Below are positions 54,338-60,413 of a stretch of DNA of 64,000 nucleotides, one piece after another (positions within the stretch are counted from its first letter, which is position 1; every line of letters starts with the position of its first letter). Under the pieces are notes generated by a model, which did not search any database, was not told the DNA's origin, and worked only from the letters and a program-made list of their open reading frames with translations. The translations under genes were made by a program, and so were the position numbers. Source of the stretch: Prochlorococcus sp. AG-418-C09 (GTDB taxonomy: Bacteria; Cyanobacteriota; Cyanobacteriia; PCC-6307; Cyanobiaceae); NCBI GenBank assembly GCA_003214355.1, contig QCLS01000004.1, positions 44,097 through 108,096 on the forward strand, written 5' to 3'.

Positions 54338-54664
54338 GTGAAGCACTTTCTACTCCCACTATTAGCTGCCCTCGCTTTACCTTCTGCTGTTAATGCCCAT
54401 CATTATGGCGAACATATACTATATGGAATGCAATTCAATGAACACGGTGGTTGGTTAATTGATTCAGAGAAGGAAAATATAACTCAATCCGAGAGAGAAG
54501 CTTTAGATGCTCTTTGCAAAATTGGCTTAAATGCTGATGATGGAATTTGGAGTAATCAGGATATTAATGCTGCTATTGCCACAATCAAATGGGGACAATA
54601 TTGGCCGGATAATGCAGAAGCTTTAGCCTATAAAACTTGCAATTGGGGAGGTTATTTAGATTGA
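54338..54664 (+). CDS. Secreted protein with island signal-peptide module
   Basis: 108 residues, start GTG. Signal MKHFLLPLLAALALPSAVNA (cleavage after VNA), a variant of the repeated module at DNA level (GTGAAGCACTTTCTACTCCC). Mature part HHYGEHILYGMQFNEHGGWL..., ends NWGGYLD. Periplasmic. The next gene probably starts in its last codons (TTG at 54661). Similar signal-peptide/variable-body proteins are common in Prochlorococcus islands. Confidence 0.65.
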   Translation: MKHFLLPLLAALALPSAVNAHHYGEHILYGMQFNEHGGWLIDSEKENITQSEREALDALCKIGLNADDGIWSNQDINAAIATIKWGQYWPDNAEALAYKTCNWGGYLD

Positions 54665-55467
54665 AAATAAATATAAAAGAAGTTATACGTTGGATTACAT
54701 TCATTCCTGTTCCTTTAGTTGCCGGACCACTTGCAGGAGCTCTGCTTGCAATCCCTATACTTTTTGTTTCTCTTGGAACTTCGGCGGTCCAGGAATTAAT
54801 TGATATACCAACTAAAGTAATACTCACCAGTACTATGTGGGTGGTAATTTATTGGTTTGGTGCCGTTCTTAAGCCAAAGAAACTGCCCATGAATGCCTTT
54901 AGAATAATATGGCTTATTATTATTACTTTGGCAGTAAGTAGATTTTTAGTCCTAAATTCTACTTATGATTTAAGATATCAATTCCTTGAAATATTTATCC
55001 CAATTTATTTTTTTCCCTACAGAGGAGATTACGAAGATCAAGATAGTTTTATGTATGCAGTGAATTTTAGAATTAGTAGAGTGTTCGGGTTCGGAAGGAA
55101 GGATGAGCGATTACCTGGAGCTATTGGTTGGGGCTTACCAACATACTTTTTTGCTCTTTGCTTATTGATTGAAGCCATATTTCTTACATTCAATGGATCA
55201 CCTTTTGCCTTATTAAGTTTTATTGGAGCAGTTGCTTTAAATACTGCAGTAAGTACAACTCTTTATTCAAAAGATCCTGCTTTTAAACAAAATCCTTCTG
55301 GTAAATATTTAATGGGTTTGGCATTTTTATTAGTTGGATTATTTTTAGTTCGAATAAGCGGACTAAATAGTATAAGTTTTTTAGATTTTTCTATTAATCT
55401 TTATATTCTTCCATGTTTACTAGGTCTTATTCATTATCCAGGAAATGATCCCAAAGATTTTGAATAA
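54661..55467 (+). CDS. Polytopic membrane protein, about 268 residues
   Basis: From TTG 54661 (MKINIKEVIRWITFIPVPLV), overlapping the previous stop. About seven hydrophobic segments, with a charged loop FGFGRKDERLPGAIGWGLPTY. No family recognised. An internal earlier start (54637) would overlap the previous gene more. Its stop abuts the next module start, ATAAATGAAACG. Confidence 0.65.
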   Translation: MKINIKEVIRWITFIPVPLVAGPLAGALLAIPILFVSLGTSAVQELIDIPTKVILTSTMWVVIYWFGAVLKPKKLPMNAFRIIWLIIITLAVSRFLVLNSTYDLRYQFLEIFIPIYFFPYRGDYEDQDSFMYAVNFRISRVFGFGRKDERLPGAIGWGLPTYFFALCLLIEAIFLTFNGSPFALLSFIGAVALNTAVSTTLYSKDPAFKQNPSGKYLMGLAFLLVGLFLVRISGLNSISFLDFSINLYILPCLLGLIHYPGNDPKDFE

Positions 55468-55851
55468 ATGAAACGCTTACTTCTAATACCAATTCTTTTA
55501 TTAACTAGTTGTTCCCTTGCGAAAAAGGATCCTATCTATTACGTCCATGTCAGACCACCTTCTTCTTACTCAGGCACGATAGGTGATGATGGGTTTTTCT
55601 ACTATTTCACTAACTCTGCCGATAGAGTAAATGATGACATTTGCAAAATAAGAATTGATGGTGCGTGCTTTGTGAAAACTGATACGCCTGCTGAAATTAT
55701 CAAGGAAGGGATAATGAAAGCTGGAGATAAATATTGGTGTTCGGAAGCAGTAATCAAAGAAGCTGAAAAGGTTCAAGAATCATCTTACAATTTTGGAACA
55801 TATAATCCTGGCTATGGGATTTGCACAGAAGATGGATGGATAGTTGAATGA
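55468..55851 (+). CDS. Putative lipoprotein with island signal-peptide module
   Basis: 127 residues. [15 protein letters not shown] is a lipoprotein signal (LTSC lipobox) encoded by the repeated start DNA. The mature domain has four further cysteines, probably two disulfides. It begins one base after the stop of the preceding gene and its own stop overlaps the next module start (ATGA), so the three genes are head-to-tail coupled. Function unknown. Confidence 0.65.
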   Translation: MKRLLLIPILLLTSCSLAKKDPIYYVHVRPPSSYSGTIGDDGFFYYFTNSADRVNDDICKIRIDGACFVKTDTPAEIIKEGIMKAGDKYWCSEAVIKEAEKVQESSYNFGTYNPGYGICTEDGWIVE

Positions 55852-56417
55852 AACGATTACTACTTGCACTACTAGCCTCTCTTGCCTTACCTGCTGCTGT
55901 TAATGCAGATCATGATAGGAATCATAATGATGAACCATATTGTGTTATTACAAGTGAATATAGCTCTGACTATAGAATTGAAATGTATTGGCCGACTCAA
56001 GGACTTTTGTTTTATAAAGATGAAAAAAGATATTCTATAAAATTTAACCGTTCAAACGGATACTCAACTGAATACTTCAAAATAGAGATATACAATGGTG
56101 GTTCTTCTGGAGGGTTTTGGCCGACATGGAATAACTGGATTATGCATGAAGGTAGGACTGGAGACGTAGTAGTTTTTGTAGGGGATATTCCGTTAAAAGC
56201 TTATTGGCAGATGTCTGATAAAGAGAGAGAAGAAGTTAAATTCGAAGGACAAGGAAGGGTTCTATTTGTTGATTTAGCTCAGAGTTTTCATTACTTACCA
56301 GACTTTGAAGGCAGGACTGAATTGTATGCTGAACGTGATGGAGAATGGTTTAAAGTTGCACATAACTTCTGGAGTCTTGGAGAAGGATGCAAAATAGATG
56401 TTCCTAAATATTTTTGA
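55848..56417 (+). CDS. Secreted protein with island signal-peptide module
   Basis: 189 residues with signal MKRLLLALLASLALPAAVNA, then ADHDRNHNDEPYCVITSEYS... and a mature beta-rich, Trp/Gly-rich domain containing two cysteines. Signal DNA is the most canonical copy here. Its ATG overlaps the stop of the previous gene by 4 bp. Ends 3 bp before an orphan copy of the same start DNA at 56421. Confidence 0.65.
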   Translation: MKRLLLALLASLALPAAVNADHDRNHNDEPYCVITSEYSSDYRIEMYWPTQGLLFYKDEKRYSIKFNRSNGYSTEYFKIEIYNGGSSGGFWPTWNNWIMHEGRTGDVVVFVGDIPLKAYWQMSDKEREEVKFEGQGRVLFVDLAQSFHYLPDFEGRTELYAERDGEWFKVAHNFWSLGEGCKIDVPKYF

Positions 56418-56420
56418 TAA

Positions 56421-56490
56421 ATGAAACGCTTACTTCTTACACCGATATATTAAATACGATTGACAGTCGATCTAAAATAAGGGGCAATTA
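56421..56490 (+). repeat. Composite repeat: orphan signal start plus dyad/promoter element, copy A
   Basis: Begins ATGAAACGCTTACTTCTTAC (MKRLLLTPIY-stop) and continues into GATTGACAGTCGATC (56458-56472), an imperfect dyad (GATTGAC/GTCGATC around A), then TAAAATAAGGGG. 60 of 70 bases match copy B at 58741 without gaps. The gene at 56500 starts just after. Reads as leader plus promoter. Confidence 0.8.
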
Positions 56491-56499
56491 GCTTTTTTT

Positions 56500-56715
56500 A
56501 TGGGTGGTTTTTTAGGACTGCTAGTAGTTATAGGATTTATAATTTCCTTTTTGAGTGGTTCACTTGGAGATGGATTTAGGTTTGCTGGGATTTTTGGAAT
56601 AATAATTGTTGTTATTGTTTTGATTGGTAATTCAGGAAATCAAACAGCGGCTCTCTTTTTAGCTTTAGGTTTATTTTGGTTAATTTATTATTTTTTAGAT
56701 AGGAAAAACAAATGA
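56500..56715 (+). CDS. Small membrane protein, 71 residues
   Basis: MGGFLGLLVVIGFIISFLSG with three hydrophobic segments in 71 residues, no charged domain except the tail LDRKNK. Starts just after composite repeat A. No family recognised. Confidence 0.55.
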   Translation: MGGFLGLLVVIGFIISFLSGSLGDGFRFAGIFGIIIVVIVLIGNSGNQTAALFLALGLFWLIYYFLDRKNK

Positions 56716-56775
56716 CCATTTACTTCTTGTTAGAAAAGGTCTTTACCCTTATTATTTCCCTAATTGGATAAGAGT

Positions 56776-57363
56776 ATGAAATATCCTGAATACATAGAAG
56801 AATTATTACCACTAAGTCATTTTGAAAGTTTGATAAAGCAATCAACTGAAGAATATAACGAGAAACTCGCAGAAATTGATATAGAGCCAAGAGAACCCCT
56901 AGAGGTAGAGAAGTCAGAAATACTTTTCTTTAATGAAAATTTTGTTGATATTCTTATGTATTTCTATGAAACTTTTGGTGAAGATTCGCTTTATCTGGAG
57001 GAAATTGCATTCGGTAGAGGTTATTCAGTTAATGAAGTAAAAGAACATTGCAATTTGCATTTTCGTGATCGGTTCCGCTTTAAGGAAGAGCGTCTCAATG
57101 AAAAGCTGTTAGAAAAAACTAGGCACGAACTTGCAACTAAAGCTTGGCCTGAAGGACAACCTGCTGCTAATTGGTGGACAAAGAAAGCAAAAGAAAAAAA
57201 AGATGATAAAAACTTTTTAATTTTTTCTGAAAATATGGTGAAATTTCATTTAAAAGAGATTAGAGGCAGTTACATTCTTGATTGCCTTAAAGATTTGCCA
57301 TTAGAAGAAAAAGCTAGAATTATTAAAGAAGCTAAAAATAACTGCGAGTGGTTTATAAAATGA
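56776..57363 (+). CDS. Hypothetical soluble protein, 195 residues
   Basis: MKYPEYIEELLPLSHFESLI ... no signal peptide; acidic N-terminal half, a winged-helix-like region (GYSVNEVKEHCNLHFRDRFRFKEERLNEKLLEK) and Trp-rich center (EGQPAANWWTKKAKEKKDD). I see no known motif. Its stop overlaps the next module start (AAATGAAACG), so it is coupled to the secreted protein after it, suggesting a cytoplasmic/secreted pair. Confidence 0.55.
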   Translation: MKYPEYIEELLPLSHFESLIKQSTEEYNEKLAEIDIEPREPLEVEKSEILFFNENFVDILMYFYETFGEDSLYLEEIAFGRGYSVNEVKEHCNLHFRDRFRFKEERLNEKLLEKTRHELATKAWPEGQPAANWWTKKAKEKKDDKNFLIFSENMVKFHLKEIRGSYILDCLKDLPLEEKARIIKEAKNNCEWFIK

Positions 57364-57842
57364 AACGCTTACTAATTGCACTACTCCTATTCTCATCACC
57401 TGCCTTTAGTCAGATAACTAAAGAAAGTGTAAAAGAAATGGCAAATATTCTGCTACTTGATTGCAAAGAGTATGGAATAAATAGCTGTGCATCAAGAATT
57501 ATTGCCTTATCTGCTTGTACCTACGCAATGGGTGTGAATCAAGGAATTGAACCAATAGAAGCTCAAGAGATAAGTCAGATTTTATTTACTGAAATGAGTA
57601 CTAAACATCAAATACCTTATAGCTCTTTATTTGATTCTGATGACACTATGAAAGACGAAATAAAAGCAGAATCATTAGAAAGAATTTTCATGTGCAAAGA
57701 TTCTATTGCGCAAGCAATTCCAATAATGCATGAAGCATTTAACGGAACAACAATTCCAGAAGACAAAATAGAAGAAATTGCTAATCTTTATCCCTTTTGG
57801 TACATAGAAGATATGGAACAAGTTTATAAGACTTTTTACTAA
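57360..57842 (+). CDS. Secreted protein with island signal-peptide module
   Basis: 160 residues from ATG 57360 (the frame is open further upstream, but the repeated module marks this start). Signal MKRLLIALLLFSSPAFS, then QITKESVKEMANILLLDCKE with four cysteines. Overlaps the previous gene by 4 bp. Followed directly by a degenerate module copy at 57843. Confidence 0.65.
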   Translation: MKRLLIALLLFSSPAFSQITKESVKEMANILLLDCKEYGINSCASRIIALSACTYAMGVNQGIEPIEAQEISQILFTEMSTKHQIPYSSLFDSDDTMKDEIKAESLERIFMCKDSIAQAIPIMHEAFNGTTIPEDKIEEIANLYPFWYIEDMEQVYKTFY

Positions 57843-57890
57843 ATCAAACGCTAAAGTGATTGTGGTTGACAGCTGATCTAAATTAGAGGG
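57843..57890 (+). repeat. Composite repeat, degenerate copy C
   Basis: ATCAAACGCT remnant followed by GGTTGACAGCTGATC (57864-57878) and TAAATTAGAGGG. Shares the dyad/promoter core with copies A and B, but the leader ATG is lost. 18 bp later the DUF805 gene starts. Confidence 0.7.
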
Positions 57891-57907
57891 ATAAACATCA
57901 CTTTTTA

Positions 57908-58465
57908 ATGGCGTTTTTCTTTATTACTTATAGTCTCTTATTATTTGGATTATTCACTTTTTTATGGGAGACAGAAAAATATAATTTTGTATATTTCAAG
58001 AACTTTTTAATTAATTCATTTGACTTTAAGGGAAAAACAAAAAGGAAAGACTTTTGGTCTACCTATGCATGGATACTTTTAATTTCACCTTTTTTAGTTA
58101 TTTCTGGCATCACACTTTTTAAAGACTTGGGAGGAGCCTCTGCTAATAGGAATATTATTTTATTTGCGATAACTCCAATTCTTTTGGAAATTATCTTCTT
58201 ATTAATTCCTAATTTATCTTTGCAAATTCGTAGATTAAGGGATACTGGTAGAAATCCATTATGGATATTCTTAAATTCAATTCCTTATGGTATTGGAGCT
58301 ATTGTATTATTAATTTTCTATCTGAGTCCATCTAAAGAAAGGAAGACAAAGGCAACATTGCAAGACAAACTTAAAGAAGTCGAGGATTTATTAAGCAAAG
58401 GAACTATTGATGAAGAAGAATATAAATATATGAGAAAACAAATTCTGGGTAAACATATTGATTAA
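57908..58465 (+). CDS. DUF805 membrane protein with SHOCT-like tail
   Basis: 185 residues. Hydrophobic helices at about 5-22, 50-68, 82-105 and 120-138, with FDFKGKTKRKDFWSTYAWIL and LSLQIRRLRDTGRNPLWIFLNSIP, the DUF805 signature. The C-terminal LKEVEDLLSKGTIDEEEYKYMRKQIL is SHOCT-like. Function unknown; DUF805 proteins often occur in mobile or defence contexts. Follows composite repeat C. Confidence 0.75.
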   Translation: MAFFFITYSLLLFGLFTFLWETEKYNFVYFKNFLINSFDFKGKTKRKDFWSTYAWILLISPFLVISGITLFKDLGGASANRNIILFAITPILLEIIFLLIPNLSLQIRRLRDTGRNPLWIFLNSIPYGIGAIVLLIFYLSPSKERKTKATLQDKLKEVEDLLSKGTIDEEEYKYMRKQILGKHID

Positions 58466-58470
58466 GACAA

Positions 58471-58734
58471 ATGAAACGTATACTACTTGCACTTTTATTA
58501 TTCTCCAGTCCTGTATTTGCAGATAATGATTCTTTAAATTCTGCTTTTATTGTTGGAAATATCAATGCGGTTTGTCGGTTATACGCTAATGGGAATATAA
58601 GTAAAAAAGTGGCGAATCAAACTATTGAAGCATTGTTTGAATTGGTTGAAGAATTACCTAAAGAATATATAGATAAAACATATACTTTCATAAATACTGT
58701 TAATAATGGAGCATGTAGAGAATTTGCTCCATGA
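58471..58734 (+). CDS. Small secreted protein with island signal-peptide module
   Basis: 87 residues. Signal MKRILLALLLFSSPVFA; mature part DNDSLNSAFIVGNINAVCRLYANGN... with two cysteines. Start DNA ATGAAACGTATACTACTTGC is a variant of the module. Six bp from the DUF805 stop. Followed by composite repeat B. Confidence 0.6.
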   Translation: MKRILLALLLFSSPVFADNDSLNSAFIVGNINAVCRLYANGNISKKVANQTIEALFELVEELPKEYIDKTYTFINTVNNGACREFAP

Positions 58735-58740
58735 GTTTTA

Positions 58741-58810
58741 ATGTAACGCTTACTACTTGCACAGCAATATTAATTTTGATTGACAGTCGATCTAGAATAA
58801 GGGGCAATTA
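58741..58810 (+). repeat. Composite repeat: degenerate signal start plus dyad/promoter element, copy B
   Basis: ATGTAACGCTTACTACTTGC (the second codon is now a stop), then GATTGACAGTCGATC (58778-58792) and TAGAATAAGGGGCAATTA. Ungapped match to copy A at 60 of 70 bases; the 3' half is nearly identical. Confidence 0.8.
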
Positions 58811-58833
58811 ACGACTTGATTTATTTTTGATTA

Positions 58834-59373
58834 ATGGGAGAAGTGAATTCTGAAATAGAAAGGTTTCCTTGCACCGATTATGCTTTTTTCACAGCTTTCA
58901 ATATACATGGTTTTGGTTCTTCAAAATCTATAAAAGATGCTCCGGATATTTCATCTTCAAATGATCATTCTGAGTTAGAGAGTTCCAACCCAGCTGACAC
59001 AATTCCAGTTGCAACTTTTTTGAGAAATGAGAAATTACCACATGAAATTATAAAAAAAGAGTATTTTTATGTTTGTTCATTTGAATGGGCATTCCCAATA
59101 GGAGAGATAAAGGATTCTACAGATTTGGAAGAATTAGAAAAGAGGAGCAAAGGTCCCAAGATAAAAAAAACATGTCATTTGCTTTTCTGTATTCTGGATG
59201 AGAGTGAACATGATGAACCAAGTTCTTGGATAAGAATCTGGGTTGATGCTTGTGAAAATGCATCCTCACATATAGAAGCAACAAAATGGATGTTAAATGA
59301 ACTTACATCCAAAGAGAATAAAATATTTCCCGTTGATCACTTCAAAAAAGGGAAACTAGAGATATTAATTTGA
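58834..59373 (+). CDS. Hypothetical soluble protein, paralog of 59936-60403
   Basis: 179 residues without signal. Shares DTIPVATFLRNE, KEYFYVCSF and the C-terminal ATKWMLNEL ... FKKGKLEILI with the next protein (DTIPVATFFYEK, AYFYVASF, AAEWMLKEM ... FKNGTLEILI). I recognise no family. Tandem paralogs flanking a secreted protein suggest duplication of a two-gene unit. It follows composite repeat B. Confidence 0.6.
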   Translation: MGEVNSEIERFPCTDYAFFTAFNIHGFGSSKSIKDAPDISSSNDHSELESSNPADTIPVATFLRNEKLPHEIIKKEYFYVCSFEWAFPIGEIKDSTDLEELEKRSKGPKIKKTCHLLFCILDESEHDEPSSWIRIWVDACENASSHIEATKWMLNELTSKENKIFPVDHFKKGKLEILI

Positions 59374-59396
59374 TGAATAAAACTAATGTTAAAAAA

Positions 59397-59903
59397 ATGA
59401 AACGCTTACTACTCCCACTACTAGCTGTTCTTGCTTTGCCAATTTATCTTGTGGCAAATTGGCTTGGAGATGAAACATTCTATATAGTATGCGGTTCATC
59501 AGAGTATAAAGTGGTGAAAAATGGATCGGTTTGGTTTGGTGGTTGGCAGAAAAGTAATGCCGGAGATTTTGGTCTATTCACATTGAATGAGAAAGATAAA
59601 ACAGCTTCTCTTTTAAGGTTTAAACCAGAAGAAGGCTTAGAATATCATGGCGTAGATGTTGTATTTTTCAATAAAGATTCGATAAAACTTTCTCAAAGGT
59701 ATGATATGCAAGAGCCGCTAGTGCTTGATGGAGTAGAAAAGTATCACCTTTTTTATATTTATACAATTAATAGAATTAATGGTGAATTCAATTTCTGGAT
59801 AGAGGATACTGATTCAAATAACAGTTTAACTAATCCCTCAACTGATACCTATATCCTAAATAGGGGAAGTTGTAGGGTAGTTGAAGATGGGAATTTATTT
59901 TAA
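59397..59903 (+). CDS. Secreted protein, YTINR...NGE family, with island signal-peptide module
   Basis: 168 residues from the module ATG at 59397; the frame is open 24 bp upstream to another ATG. Signal-like MKRLLLPLLAVLALPIYLVA. The mature domain ends YTINRINGEFNFWIEDT ... NRGSCRVVEDGNLF, homologous to the lipoprotein at 49249. Lies between the two paralogous soluble genes. Function unknown. Confidence 0.65.
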   Translation: MKRLLLPLLAVLALPIYLVANWLGDETFYIVCGSSEYKVVKNGSVWFGGWQKSNAGDFGLFTLNEKDKTASLLRFKPEEGLEYHGVDVVFFNKDSIKLSQRYDMQEPLVLDGVEKYHLFYIYTINRINGEFNFWIEDTDSNNSLTNPSTDTYILNRGSCRVVEDGNLF

Positions 59904-59936
59904 ATGAAACTCTTTATGGCTATATTTTTTAAGTAA
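59904..59936 (+). repeat. Orphan signal-start remnant coupled to the next gene
   Basis: ATGAAACTCTTTATGGCTAT encodes MKLFMAIFFK-stop; the stop overlaps the next ATG as TAATG (59934-59938). A diverged copy of the module that now looks like a translationally coupled leader peptide. Confidence 0.5.
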
Positions 59937-60403
59937 TGGGAAAAGAAACTTATCAAATAAAAGATTACGTTCACGATGAGGTAGTAGCTTTTGCTGGTGC
60001 GATGAATATCAAAGGTAAGCTATCTTGTAATGAAGATGAGATGTATTCCACTGACCGTATTGAATTAGAGAGTTACAACCCTGAAGATACTATTCCAGTA
60101 GCAACTTTTTTTTATGAAAAGTACTCCACCAAAAAAGCATATTTTTATGTTGCATCATTTACAGAACCAAATTGGAAAGCATCTCATATGGAAGTATATT
60201 CGCTCTTCTCTATTAGGTGGAGTAAAGAAGATAATCACTGGGAAAAAATACCTGAGTACAGTTGTTCCGTAATATCTGAACAACCTCAACCACCTTTACA
60301 TAAAGAAGCAGCAGAGTGGATGTTAAAAGAAATGACTACTAAAGGTTGTCCTATGGCTCCATTAGATGTCTTCAAAAATGGGACACTAGAGATATTGATT
60401 TAA
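59936..60403 (+). CDS. Hypothetical soluble protein, paralog of 58834-59373
   Basis: 155 residues starting MGKETYQIKDYVHDEVVAFA. Shared motifs with its paralog are DTIPVATF, YFYV(A/C)SF, WMLxE(L/M)T and the very similar C-terminus. No signal peptide or membrane segment. Coupled to the short leader frame upstream. It precedes the helicase gene by 10 bp, so it may be part of the same transcript. Confidence 0.6.
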   Translation: MGKETYQIKDYVHDEVVAFAGAMNIKGKLSCNEDEMYSTDRIELESYNPEDTIPVATFFYEKYSTKKAYFYVASFTEPNWKASHMEVYSLFSIRWSKEDNHWEKIPEYSCSVISEQPQPPLHKEAAEWMLKEMTTKGCPMAPLDVFKNGTLEILI

Positions 60404-60413
60404 AGGTAATAAA

